Assembly: GCA_964530235.1 (NCBI GenBank)
Contig: CAZGYB010000002.1
Location: forward strand, 157,205-221,204
Source: UM-FILTER-33-9 sp964530235
GTDB taxonomy: Bacteria; Patescibacteriota; Microgenomatia; UBA1406; GWC2-37-13
DNA length: 64,000 bases
Direction of reading: 5' to 3'
Below the pieces are notes generated by a model. It worked only from the letters and a program-made list of their open reading frames with translations, made no database searches and was not told the origin of the DNA. Every line of letters begins with the position of its first letter. Position 1 is the stretch's first letter. A program made the translations under genes and the position numbers. Shown here piece by piece: positions 45,895-53,743 of the stretch.

Positions 45895-46461
45895 ATGGTA
45901 AATAGACTTCATATACTCAAGCGGTTCTACCGGAAACATCGACGGCTTCCTTCTTACTCGGAAATGCTTGAACTTTTTCATTTGTCTTCAAAAAATGCAA
46001 TTTATAAAATTATTAATAAGTGGGTACAGGAAGGGCTCTTGCAAAAAAAACTAAACAAGCTTTCCCCGACTTCCCGATTCTTTGCCCTCCCACTTCTTGG
46101 AACTATCCGCGCTGGGTACCCCATTCTAGCCGAAGAAAATAAAGAATATCTTTCCCTTGATGAATATCTTATCGCAGACCCACAATCCTCCTTCTTATTG
46201 AAAGTACGCGGTGATTCGCTTGAAGGAATTGGTATTTTCGAAGGTGATATTGTTATTATTGAACGGAAAAAGGAAGCGACTCCGGGAACCATTGTTCTTG
46301 CTCAGATTGACAAAGAGTGGACATTAAAAATTCTTAAAAAAGACCGTATTAAACGTATGGCTTATCTATCCGCTGCAAACCCAAAGTATCCCGCTTTTTA
46401 TCCCAAGGAAGAACTTCAAATTTACGGAATTGTTCGCGCGGTTGTACGCAAAATGAACTGA
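45895..46461 (+). CDS. lexA: LexA repressor (S24 self-cleaving)
   Basis: 188 aa. The N-terminal winged helix (about 1-60) has YRKHRRLPSYSEMLELFHLS and ANIYK-like recognition region KNAIYKIINKWVQEGLL. The C-terminal S24 domain shows the Ala73-Gly74 cleavage site (IRAGYP), Ser108 in VRGDSLEGIGIFEGDIVII, and Lys145 in EWTLKILKK. All catalytic elements for RecA-stimulated autocleavage are present. It is slightly shorter than E. coli LexA (202). The ATG lies 6 nt after the -10 of a promoter containing its probable operator. It is followed by a small unknown gene and a Y-family polymerase under a second copy of the operator. Confidence 0.9.
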   Translation: MVNRLHILKRFYRKHRRLPSYSEMLELFHLSSKNAIYKIINKWVQEGLLQKKLNKLSPTSRFFALPLLGTIRAGYPILAEENKEYLSLDEYLIADPQSSFLLKVRGDSLEGIGIFEGDIVIIERKKEATPGTIVLAQIDKEWTLKILKKDRIKRMAYLSAANPKYPAFYPKEELQIYGIVRAVVRKMN

Positions 46462-46475
46462 CTCCTCAATACTTC

Positions 46476-46505
46476 TTGACAAAGTGAACGATTGTTTACT
46501 ACAAT
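46476..46505 (+). promoter_or_regulatory. SOS promoter/operator of the polymerase operon
   Basis: TTGACA (46476-46481), 18 nt, TACAAT (46500-46505), with GTGAACGATTGTTTAC (46484-46499) in the spacer. The arrangement is the same as in the lexA promoter: TTGACAAAGTGAAC-n-ATTGTTTACTA is shared. The start codon is 21 nt after the -10, so a short leader without a clear Shine-Dalgarno is expected. Confidence 0.75.
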
Positions 46506-46526
46506 AACAATAGTTCCGATACACAT

Positions 46527-46790
46527 ATGCTTGAACAGCTTCGAGAGAAAATCAGCGTGATAACAAAATATAATGAAAAAACAAACGCTACTATGCCGGT
46601 TAAAATCCACTGGCGAGGACGGGAATATGTTATGAAAAAACTTGCCTACTACCACAAAACCCGTCACGGACGAGTTGTTCAGCATATCTTTCACACAACC
46701 GATGGCAACCTGGATTTTCGACTCAGACTCGACAGCGACACATTAACATGGATTCTTGAAGAAATTACCGATGGAACTCCCACTGAATAA
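46527..46790 (+). CDS. Small unknown protein of the SOS operon
   Basis: 87 aa, no signal or membrane segment. A helical start (MLEQLREKISVITKYNEK) is followed by MPVKIHWRGREYVMKKLAYY, basic TRHGRVVQHIFHTTDG, and a beta-rich end (LDFRLRLDSDTLTWILEEIT). The W-R-G-R-x-Y motif and size recall, from memory and unverified, small DUF6504-type proteins encoded beside Y-family polymerases in actinobacteria. It lies directly behind a LexA box and overlaps the polymerase gene by 20 nt. A role as polymerase accessory protein or inhibitor is inferred only from that. Confidence 0.72.
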   Translation: MLEQLREKISVITKYNEKTNATMPVKIHWRGREYVMKKLAYYHKTRHGRVVQHIFHTTDGNLDFRLRLDSDTLTWILEEITDGTPTE

Positions 46791-48036
46791 AAACAATCCA
46801 CTGATAATGCATATCGACCTAAACTCCTGTTTTGCTACAGTCTACCAACAAGCGCATATTCACCTGCGGGGAAAACCCGTCGTTATTGCAGCATACCCGA
46901 CCAATAATGGATGTATTATTTCTCCGTCAATAGAAGCAAAAAAATTGGGAATAAAAGTCGGTATGCGAGTATGCGACGCAAGACTTATCTGCAAAGACAT
47001 ACTAGTGCGTGAAACCGACCCAATGATGGTACGCGATGTACATATTAAATTTAAAAAAATATTTCAAGACTATACACCACTGGTAACTCCAAAATCCATT
47101 GATGAAGCAATTTTAGATTTCACCGGAATGGAATCATTTTTAAAGCGAAGTCTTGTCGATATTGCACAAGAGATTAAAGGAAGAATAAAAAAGGAGATTG
47201 GAGAGTGGATTTCGTGCAGTATCGGCATAGGAACAAACCGCTTCCTCGCAAAAACAGGAGCCTCACTGCACAAACCGGACGGCCTAGATCTTATTAACCA
47301 TATTCGTATTAAAGCAGTTTATAAGAAATTGCATCTTACTGACCTGAACGGTATTAATACACGATACGAAGCTCGACTGAATATGTGTAATATATTTACC
47401 CCGCTTCAGTTTTTATCTGCATCTCTTCTTCTTTTACAAAAACATGTTTTTAAAAGTGTCATCGGATATTACTGGTTTTTACGGCTACGCGGATATGAAA
47501 CAGACGGAAGGGAGTTTTCAAGAAAAAGTTTTGGCCAAGACTATGCCCTACGCGAAAAAACAGCAAGTGCAGAAAAGCTGTCCGTTATTCTGATGAAGCT
47601 GTGCGAAAAAATGGGAAGAAGACTAAGGCGGGCCGGATATGAAGCGTACGGAGTACATATTGCATTGCTTTATGCAGATGGTACTTTCTGGCATAAGGGG
47701 AAAAAAAATACCGCGAAGCTATCTTCAACTATTGACCTTTACAGGCGCCTGCTTATGTTCTTCAATATGCAACCTGGAAAAAAGGTGGTTTCAAAGATAA
47801 GTATAAGTTGTTATGATTTGGCAAAACAGGATTCTATCCAAACAGAATTATTTGAAGAACAAACGATAAAAAATATAAAGGTTTCTCGTGCTTTAGACAA
47901 AGTAAATGATTACTTCGGAGAGTTTACCATCATTCCTGCGCTGATGATGAATGCTGATAAGCTAGCAATCGACCGAATCGCCTTCGGAGGAGTCAAAGAA
48001 CTTGAAGACCTATACGCTCCACATTACACCTCGTAG
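46771..48036 (+). CDS. Y-family DNA polymerase (DinB/ImuB-like translesion polymerase)
   Basis: 421 aa from the ATG at 46771. A TTG at 46756 and an ATG at 46807 (directly before MHIDLNSCF) are alternatives. Palm motifs are intact: HIDLNSCFATVYQ (first catalytic Asp) and KSIDEAILDFTG (Asp-Glu pair), with finger region KPVVIAAYPTNNGCIISPSI. Then come CSIGIGTNRFLAKTGASLHK and a C-terminal little-finger domain. QTELF near residue 357 fits the QxxLF beta-clamp binding motif. The catalytic residues argue for an active polymerase rather than an inactive ImuB. It is SOS-controlled through the box at 46484. Confidence 0.9.
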   Translation: MELPLNKNNPLIMHIDLNSCFATVYQQAHIHLRGKPVVIAAYPTNNGCIISPSIEAKKLGIKVGMRVCDARLICKDILVRETDPMMVRDVHIKFKKIFQDYTPLVTPKSIDEAILDFTGMESFLKRSLVDIAQEIKGRIKKEIGEWISCSIGIGTNRFLAKTGASLHKPDGLDLINHIRIKAVYKKLHLTDLNGINTRYEARLNMCNIFTPLQFLSASLLLLQKHVFKSVIGYYWFLRLRGYETDGREFSRKSFGQDYALREKTASAEKLSVILMKLCEKMGRRLRRAGYEAYGVHIALLYADGTFWHKGKKNTAKLSSTIDLYRRLLMFFNMQPGKKVVSKISISCYDLAKQDSIQTELFEEQTIKNIKVSRALDKVNDYFGEFTIIPALMMNADKLAIDRIAFGGVKELEDLYAPHYTS

Positions 48037-48050
48037 GTGTAATATGGAGC
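48016..48050 (+). terminator. 3' hairpin over the polymerase stop codon
   Basis: GCTCCACATTACACCT pairs with AGGTGTAATATGGAGC (15 of 16 pairs) around a 3-nt loop. The TAG stop (48034-48036) lies at the loop. No long T-run follows, so it may be an mRNA-stabilising or factor-dependent hairpin between convergent operons. Confidence 0.55.
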
Positions 48051-48076
48051 GACAAAACAGGATAAAAACAATGTTT

Positions 48077-48703
48077 TTAATGCTTCTCAAGCAAATGTGT
48101 TAACGGACAATGGATGTGATCATGTTTTTTAGCAACACAGTACTTTCTTCCGTATTCAATGGCACGATAGGTGAAAGTAAACCAGTCTTTTTTTGGGATA
48201 AGTTTCATCAAATCTCTTTCTATCTTGACCGGATCTTTTTCAACAGTCAATCCCCATAATCTGCTTAATCGAATAACATGAGTATCTACCGCAATTCCTT
48301 CCACTATGCGGTACGCGTTTCCAAGCACAACGTTGGCAGTTTTCCGTGCTACTCCGGGTAAGGCAAGCAGCTCATTCATTGTCTGAGGAACTATCCCTTG
48401 ATGTTTCTTATGTATTATGCAGGCTGTTTGTAAAATATGTCTTGCTTTATTCCGGTAGAACCCGGTTGAAAAAATATCATGTTCAAACTCTGTTCGATCA
48501 GCACGAGTATAATCAGCTAACGTTTTATACTTTTTAAAAAGTTTGTTGGTAACTTTATTGACCTGAATATCAGTGCATTGAGCTGAAAGAATAACCGCAA
48601 CTAACAGTTCCCATGGGCTCGAATACTGTAACACTATGTGCGCATTGGGAAACAGCTTTTCAAGGGTTGAAAGTACAATAGAGACTCTTTTTTGCTTATT
48701 CAT
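48077..48703 (-). CDS. nth: Endonuclease III-like DNA glycosylase/AP lyase
   Basis: 208 aa, usual length. VILSAQCTDIQVNKVTNKLF, the helix-hairpin-helix with catalytic lysine LPGVARKTANVVLGNAYR, and the catalytic Asp in AVDTHVIRLSRLWGL are all present. It should excise oxidised pyrimidines. The C-terminal [4Fe-4S] motif (C-x6-C-x2-C-x5-C in E. coli) reads C-x6-H-x2-C-x5-L here (KYCVAKKHDHIHCPLTHLLE). Only two of the four cysteines remain, so a normal cluster is unlikely. It overlaps the MutY-like gene by 4 nt in a repair operon. Confidence 0.9.
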   Translation of the reverse strand: MNKQKRVSIVLSTLEKLFPNAHIVLQYSSPWELLVAVILSAQCTDIQVNKVTNKLFKKYKTLADYTRADRTEFEHDIFSTGFYRNKARHILQTACIIHKKHQGIVPQTMNELLALPGVARKTANVVLGNAYRIVEGIAVDTHVIRLSRLWGLTVEKDPVKIERDLMKLIPKKDWFTFTYRAIEYGRKYCVAKKHDHIHCPLTHLLEKH

Positions 48704-49521
48704 GGTTCGACTGCTAAAGAATAAGTTTTATTTTTTACAATAAAGCCTTCGTTTCTTAAAGACTGCAGAATATTTTGCGCCCTACTCTTTTCAATTCCTA
48801 AGACACGTATTATTTCAGGCTCTTCATACTCTTTTTTCAGGAGTAACCGTAAAATAATTCCTCGAATCTGTCTATCGCTTCCTGAAAAACGCGGCTGGAC
48901 TGAATAATGTTTGCTCCGTTTGTTTGGATTAACTTTTTGTTTACCCAAAAAAGTTCCATAATCCATAAGGGCATAGTACCACTCACGAGGTTTTTCAATT
49001 TCCATAGTTTGCTCAATGAGGGGGTTTATCTCGTTATCATCAACCTTAGTTTTATTTTCAAAAAAATGATGAATAAATACACGCCGGATATTTGTTTCAA
49101 TAAAAACTAAGGGTCTGTTATACGCAAAAACAACGATTGAACTAGCGGTAGCCTTTCCAATCCCGGGAAGTCTCAGAAGCAGTGCAGGATCTTCGGGAAG
49201 AAGTCCATTATATTCATTTTGAACTAAAACAGCGGCTTTTTTAAGAAACAATGCCCTCCGATTGTATCCTAGACCTTGCCATTCAGCTAATACTTGATGT
49301 AACGGAGCATCAGCAAGCTTATTGAGAGTCGGAAACCGTAAAATGAAGGGTGAATACTTTGTTAAAACTCGTGAAACTTGCGTCTGCTGGAGCATTATTT
49401 CCGAAATAAATATATGATATGGATTTGTTGTTGATCTCCACGGCAGCTTTCTTTTGTTGTTTTGATAATACATCCATACTGTATCAGTAAACTGTTTCAT
49501 AGATCGTTTTGCCCTTCGCAT
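48700..49521 (-). CDS. MutY-like HhH-GPD DNA glycosylase lacking the Fe-S motif
   Basis: 273 aa. N-terminal LPWRSTTNPYHIFISEIMLQ plus QTQV (MutY-type, with the catalytic Glu), WQGLGYNRRALFLKKAA, and HhH LPGIGKATASSIVVFAYNRP. The loop that carries catalytic Asp in MutY/Nth reads FIETNIRRVFIHHFF, with Glu in that place. After YYALMDYGTFLG there is KQKVNPNKRSKHYSVQPRFS, with no cysteines, so the [4Fe-4S] cluster is absent. A winged-helix-like C-terminal segment replaces the NUDIX-like 8-oxoG domain. It is likely an adenine or mismatch glycosylase of a divergent subgroup; substrate unproven. It lies 9 nt after the radC-like gene. Confidence 0.85.
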   Translation of the reverse strand: MRRAKRSMKQFTDTVWMYYQNNKRKLPWRSTTNPYHIFISEIMLQQTQVSRVLTKYSPFILRFPTLNKLADAPLHQVLAEWQGLGYNRRALFLKKAAVLVQNEYNGLLPEDPALLLRLPGIGKATASSIVVFAYNRPLVFIETNIRRVFIHHFFENKTKVDDNEINPLIEQTMEIEKPREWYYALMDYGTFLGKQKVNPNKRSKHYSVQPRFSGSDRQIRGIILRLLLKKEYEEPEIIRVLGIEKSRAQNILQSLRNEGFIVKNKTYSLAVEP

Positions 49522-49530
49522 GCAGTTATT

Positions 49531-50166
49531 TTACAGTATCCCCCGTTGTTTCATGCTTAAAAAAAGGTTTGTACTCACGATAACATGATCTAAAATTTCT
49601 ATTCCGAGAATTTTTCCAGCTTCAACCAACCGTTTTGTTATTACAATGTCCTCAGGAGAAGGTGTTGTATCATCCGATGGATGGGTATGAGCAAGTATTA
49701 TATGAGCAGAACTCAGTCGCACCGCCGGTTCAAATACTTCTCGAGGATGCACAATACTAGCATTCAACGATCCGATTGAAATTACTTCCCGTTTGATAAC
49801 TTGATTGCGCACATCAAGAAAAAAAATAACAAAGTGCTCTTTTTTTTGATCTCTCAAATCTTCCATTCTCTCCCAAACTTCTTTCGGTGTTAGGATAATT
49901 GAAATTTTTTTGTGAGCAAACAAGCGTTTTCCCAACTCAATACTCGCAATGATAGCTGATGCTTTCCCGATCCCAATTCCTTCAATGCACAGTAGTTTGT
50001 CAATAGAGATAGTAACAAACCCTTCAAAAGTTATGGATTTCATAACGGAGCGCGCAAGCACCGGCACCTTTTTTCCTTTTATTCCTGTTCTCAATAGTAA
50101 AGCAAGTAATTCACTGTTGGTTAATTTGTCAGGACCGTATTTCAATAACCGTTCTCTCGGTTGCAC
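49531..50166 (-). CDS. RadC-like JAB-domain protein
   Basis: 211 aa, from a GTG at 50166. An N-terminal UPF-type helix-hairpin-helix region (RERLLKYGPDKLTNSELLAL, then CIEGIGIGKASAIIASIELG) is followed by the RadC/JAMM metalloprotease-like domain. The latter has the metal-binding motif ILAHTHPSDDTTPSPEDI (H-x-H-x-P-S-x-D). The family is widespread and often called DNA repair protein RadC, but its biochemical role is unsettled. Position between a zinc-ribbon protein and two glycosylases supports a DNA-related role. Confidence 0.88.
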   Translation of the reverse strand: MQPRERLLKYGPDKLTNSELLALLLRTGIKGKKVPVLARSVMKSITFEGFVTISIDKLLCIEGIGIGKASAIIASIELGKRLFAHKKISIILTPKEVWERMEDLRDQKKEHFVIFFLDVRNQVIKREVISIGSLNASIVHPREVFEPAVRLSSAHIILAHTHPSDDTTPSPEDIVITKRLVEAGKILGIEILDHVIVSTNLFLSMKQRGIL

Positions 50167-50200
50167 ATTTTTTTTATTAAACTACTTGCTTCACCCACTC

Positions 50201-50674
50201 CTAAAGCCACTCAATATAATCGCATCCTGTAGCAACTTTATTTTCTTTATCCCATCCGCTTGTCGAACACTTCTTCATTACCTTTCCGGCAGGTGTCGTT
50301 ACTTTTACCAGTTTGCTCCCGCATTTTGGACAGTCTTCTTCGAGTGCTTCGATCGTTGCTTTCACCCATTCAAAAAAATCACACCCTGTTGCTTGTCGTG
50401 TTTGAGGATCCCAAACATTCGTTGAACATTTCTTAATTTTCTTGTTAAACCGAGTCATAGTCATTACGAGCGGTGCATTGCATTTGGGACATTTTTCCTC
50501 AAGTGCTTCAGGTTCATATGGAAGCCACTTTACAAAATCGCACCCTTCTGTCTGCCTGGTTTCCTGATTCCAAGAGCCCGCAGAACATCGTTGTAGTCTT
50601 TTGCCGGACTTTGTCGTTGTAATTTCTCCCAGCGGAGATTGACACTTCGGACATGCTTCGTTTTTTTTCTTCAT
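50201..50674 (-). CDS. Stand-alone protein of three topoisomerase I-type zinc ribbons
   Basis: 157 aa made of three tandem repeats of about 53 residues. Each has four cysteines: C8/C11/C30/C45, C62/C65/C83/C98, C115/C118/C136/C151. The pattern CPKC-x2-PL-x-x-x-T, KKCST-x-x-WD, ATGCDFxEW matches the C4 zinc fingers found at the C-terminus of bacterial topoisomerase I (zf-C4_Topoisom), here without a topoisomerase domain. It is probably single-strand DNA-binding. It is the first gene of the radC-mutY-nth operon. Confidence 0.85.
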   Translation of the reverse strand: MKKKNEACPKCQSPLGEITTTKSGKRLQRCSAGSWNQETRQTEGCDFVKWLPYEPEALEEKCPKCNAPLVMTMTRFNKKIKKCSTNVWDPQTRQATGCDFFEWVKATIEALEEDCPKCGSKLVKVTTPAGKVMKKCSTSGWDKENKVATGCDYIEWL

Positions 50675-50680
50675 ATTTTT

Positions 50681-50708
50681 ATGATAATAATTGTTAATAT
50701 TTCTGCAA
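50681..50708 (-). promoter_or_regulatory. Predicted leaderless promoter of the zinc-ribbon/radC/mutY/nth operon
   Basis: On the minus strand: TTGCAG, 16 nt, TATCAT, then 6 nt to the ATG at 50674. Confidence 0.5.
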
Positions 50709-50790
50709 TAGCTTATAATCTACAGATTCTTCAGTATATACGATATTGATGCATATATTGAAAGAATATTACCTCAGTAAATTTGTACAG

Positions 50791-50796
50791 TATAAT
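50791..50796 (+). promoter_or_regulatory. -10 box for the HlyIII-family gene
   Basis: TATAAT lies 8 nt before the ATG at 50805, leaving a leader of at most one or two nucleotides. The -35 is weak. Confidence 0.5.
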
Positions 50797-50804
50797 AAAA
50801 CATT

Positions 50805-51467
50805 ATGTTGCCTATTCTTTTTAGAAAAAAAGTCAGTTTTACCCGAACCAATTATACCTCTTCGCTTGAAGAACTGCTCAATGTAGTTTCTCATATTATA
50901 GGTGTTTTTATTGCAGTATTTGGTACTTATGACCTTCTTATTATCGGTAAAAAAACTTCGCAGCTTCTTCAAATCGGGCTTGGAATATACGGCGTATCAA
51001 CAATTCTTATGTACAGCTCTTCTGCAATATATCATATTTTCAAACTTTCCCGACACCGGCATATTTTCCGGGTTATTGATCACTCAGCGATATATATTAT
51101 TTTTGCCGGATTCTATACGCCGTTCTTTTTGCTTTTATTTGAAGGATGGATTGCGGTAGTCATCTTAAGTATTTTGTGGATCTCGATACTTATCGGTATC
51201 GGTACAAAAATTTTCCATTTTGAGAAAGTATCCATCGCAATAGCTATTTACATTTTTATCATTGCTCTCGGCTTTATTAGAATTCAGTTGCTTCCTTCAC
51301 ATATTACCAACTATGGCATTCTCCTTTTATTTACCGGAGGAGGACTGTATGCAATTGGGCTTCTGTTTTACCTGTGGAAAAATCTGTATTTCAACCACGT
51401 TATCTGGCATCTTTTTATAATCGCTGCAACAATTTGCCATTTCAACGCGATGAGGTATTTATATTAA
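50805..51467 (+). CDS. Hemolysin III / PAQR-family membrane protein
   Basis: 220 aa with seven membrane helices. Family residues: EELLNVVSHIIGVFIAVFG (conserved Glu and SH), MYSSSAIYHIF, HIFRVIDHSAIYIIFAGFYTP with the His, and the C-terminal H-x3-H pattern in HVIWHLFIIAATICHF. PAQR proteins are proposed zinc-dependent amide hydrolases; bacterial YqfA/HlyIII members affect membrane homeostasis. It is monocistronic and converges with the alpha/beta hydrolase gene. Confidence 0.88.
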   Translation: MLPILFRKKVSFTRTNYTSSLEELLNVVSHIIGVFIAVFGTYDLLIIGKKTSQLLQIGLGIYGVSTILMYSSSAIYHIFKLSRHRHIFRVIDHSAIYIIFAGFYTPFFLLLFEGWIAVVILSILWISILIGIGTKIFHFEKVSIAIAIYIFIIALGFIRIQLLPSHITNYGILLLFTGGGLYAIGLLFYLWKNLYFNHVIWHLFIIAATICHFNAMRYLY

Positions 51468-51482
51468 CTATTATAAGAATAT

Positions 51483-52514
51483 TCAATTAAACTGCGTATT
51501 GTAAAATTGGATACTGTCTTGAACTGCATCTGTCCATAAAGGAATGAAATTGTGATCTGCTCCAGGGTATTTCTTGTACTCAACAATAGTTTTATTTTGC
51601 TTTAATGTTTCAACAAGCTCATCAGACCATCCAACTGGAACTTCCTTATCGCTCGTACCCTGATGAATTAAAACCGGTGCTTTTATCCAGGAAACATATC
51701 TATGTGGGGAGAAATCATCAGTATTGTATTGGACTTCAAAGTTGGATAATGCCCTGCGAAGAGCTTTTCCCTGGTCTTCTGTTTCATCAGTGTAATACAG
51801 AATTGAATAGGGAAATGATTTTGAAACCGGTGCCCATAATACCGTTGGGTAAAGTAATCCCGATATTGCAAGTGTTGAAAGCGCTATCTGCCCCCCATTA
51901 CTGTGCGCCCATATGCCGATTTTATCCGGATTTAATTTTATTGATCCAGCAAAACGCGTATCCAAGGAGGTGTTTAACGTTGATACAGAAGCATATAGCG
52001 TAAGAGCTGTCGTATATGTCTGAAACCGGGCTTCAAATGAGTCTCCTGAGGGTTTATCGGACTCGCCGTATCCAAGAAAGTCTGGTGCTATCGTTATGAA
52101 TCCCTGTTTCACGAGTGCTTCGGCTACTCGTTGTGTTCCTACACCCGAAGTGTATAGTTCGTCAGGGACATATCCTCGCAACAAAATGATAAGCGGATAC
52201 ACTCCGGATTTTACAGGTGTATTTAACACACCGCTGACCGTCGCTGAATTTTTTTCTCCCGGTTTAAGCGGAACCTGAAAATAAAACACCTGTGTCCTAT
52301 ACTCTTCATTTTCCTGTATTGTTTTTCCTAATGACAGATGAGAAGATGCAAAAGAATATTTTTTTAAATTTTCAAACGTATAAACCAGAAGCGGTTTTTC
52401 AACAACCCGTTTATATTTATTGGTGCTATTTTGAGATTGGGAAACAACAAATAGACGCGCGAACCAAAACCCAATAAGAAAAAAGATGAATGAACAGAAT
52501 ATTATTTTTTTCAT
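51483..52514 (-). CDS. Membrane-anchored alpha/beta hydrolase (prolyl-oligopeptidase-like)
   Basis: 343 aa. An N-terminal signal anchor (IIFCSFIFFLIGFWFARLFV) is followed by a hydrolase domain. It has LIILLRGYVPDELYTSG (oxyanion region), APDFLGYGESDKPSG, the nucleophile elbow KIGIWAHSNGGQIALS (G-x-S-x-G-like, AHSNGG), the Asp in LIHQGTSDKEVPVGWSD and the His in PGADHNFIPLW. The triad is complete. It probably acts outside the membrane on esters or peptides; the substrate is unknown. It is ATGA-coupled to the upstream DUF1801 gene. Confidence 0.87.
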   Translation of the reverse strand: MKKIIFCSFIFFLIGFWFARLFVVSQSQNSTNKYKRVVEKPLLVYTFENLKKYSFASSHLSLGKTIQENEEYRTQVFYFQVPLKPGEKNSATVSGVLNTPVKSGVYPLIILLRGYVPDELYTSGVGTQRVAEALVKQGFITIAPDFLGYGESDKPSGDSFEARFQTYTTALTLYASVSTLNTSLDTRFAGSIKLNPDKIGIWAHSNGGQIALSTLAISGLLYPTVLWAPVSKSFPYSILYYTDETEDQGKALRRALSNFEVQYNTDDFSPHRYVSWIKAPVLIHQGTSDKEVPVGWSDELVETLKQNKTIVEYKKYPGADHNFIPLWTDAVQDSIQFYNTQFN

Positions 52515-52843
52515 ACCCCATATTTCTCAGATATAATGCGCCTGATCAAATCATATGGAATTGGTTTGTCGAGATAAAATTTTATGGTTCCTTTCGATGT
52601 TTGATATGTTTGTAATTCGTTTCTGAATGTTTCAATAATTTTCGGTTCAGGATAAAGGCCGATATGCTTTTTAAAAGATGCGTATAAAACCGATTTTCCA
52701 TGGAGCTGAAAAGCAGGTACTCCATAGACCAATCGTTCTTCAGCTAAAGGAATTCTGTTTTTGATTAATTTCCTTATTTTTTTTAAAATTTCTTTTTGTG
52801 GAGATTTTTGCCTTTTTATGTAATTGTCAACTTCTTTGTTCAT
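52511..52843 (-). CDS. DUF1801 (YdhG-like) protein
   Basis: 110 aa, a single DUF1801 domain: IKRQKSPQKEILKKIRKLIK, then EERLVYGVPAFQLHGKSVLY, ASFKKHIGLYP, and GTIKFYLDKPIPYDLIRRII. It is full length for the family, which includes iron-chaperone-like YdhG and proteins of unknown function. It overlaps the hydrolase start by 4 nt, so the pair is cotranscribed. Confidence 0.87.
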   Translation of the reverse strand: MNKEVDNYIKRQKSPQKEILKKIRKLIKNRIPLAEERLVYGVPAFQLHGKSVLYASFKKHIGLYPEPKIIETFRNELQTYQTSKGTIKFYLDKPIPYDLIRRIISEKYGV

Positions 52844-52984
52844 ATCAGGTTTTAGCTGTTAGTAATGGTTATCAGCTCGGATGATTCACATGCTTTCATT
52901 CTTTCTTAACCATTCTATCGTTGTAACTTATCTTATTTATAACGGTGGACAGTTGAAAAACTCAAAAAAAGTTTATGAACATAC

Positions 52985-53743
52985 TTATTTCGACTTTTTC
53001 TTTATACTTACAGATACAATTATTCCGAGGAATACCGCAAGACACAGTAGAACAGTCCAAATAATACTTGGATATTGTCCATTAAAACCGGTTGTAGAAC
53101 GGTGTTTAAAAAAAATTGCGCCATAAGCCCATATAAGCACCAGTCCATACGGGATAAATCGGTCATAAAGCATACGCCACGAACCAATAAGAACTCCAAC
53201 CAAAAGAATCACAATCGTCCACAGACTTTCCGGCAAACCAAACCTGTTCCAACCAACACTTACGAGAAAGACTGTAATATTGGCAATGATTGCAACGGTT
53301 ATCCACCCAAAATACACACTAAACGGTACACGAATAAACCAACGTTCGCTAAAAGTCAGATCTTTTACCCGCACTATATCTGCAATTCGGATGAGTGTAA
53401 TTAAAATCCCAATCATAATAAAAACAGAAAGCCAAATCAGATCATAATGCCAGGCAAATATCCATGAAGCATTGAAAAGTGCATTAACGATAAACACCTT
53501 ATTTATTTGACCAACCAGTACATCGTTTCGCCTGAACTGATAGATGACATATATGAAAAGTAGCGTATAAATAAGTCCCCAGATAGAAAATGCGTACCCG
53601 GCAGGAGCAAACAGATTTGGGTAGCTGTCTGAAATTGCCCCAGTATCGCGCCCGGCTAAGGGCAGTGCAACTGCCAAATAGTTTACAGCAACCATAACCC
53701 CGTATGCCACAAGTGTTGAGAATTTTAAAATTTTTGTATTCAT
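52985..53743 (-). CDS. TspO-related tryptophan-rich membrane protein
   Basis: 252 aa with about 7-8 membrane segments. The TspO/MBR-type features are APAGYAFSIWGLIYTLLFIY, ALFNASWIFAWHYD, and RWFIRVPFSVYFGWITVAII with scattered tryptophans. It is longer than classical TspO (about 160 aa) and belongs to the extended tryptophan-rich sensory protein group. Ligand and function here are unknown. It is probably monocistronic. Confidence 0.82.
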   Translation of the reverse strand: MNTKILKFSTLVAYGVMVAVNYLAVALPLAGRDTGAISDSYPNLFAPAGYAFSIWGLIYTLLFIYVIYQFRRNDVLVGQINKVFIVNALFNASWIFAWHYDLIWLSVFIMIGILITLIRIADIVRVKDLTFSERWFIRVPFSVYFGWITVAIIANITVFLVSVGWNRFGLPESLWTIVILLVGVLIGSWRMLYDRFIPYGLVLIWAYGAIFFKHRSTTGFNGQYPSIIWTVLLCLAVFLGIIVSVSIKKKSK

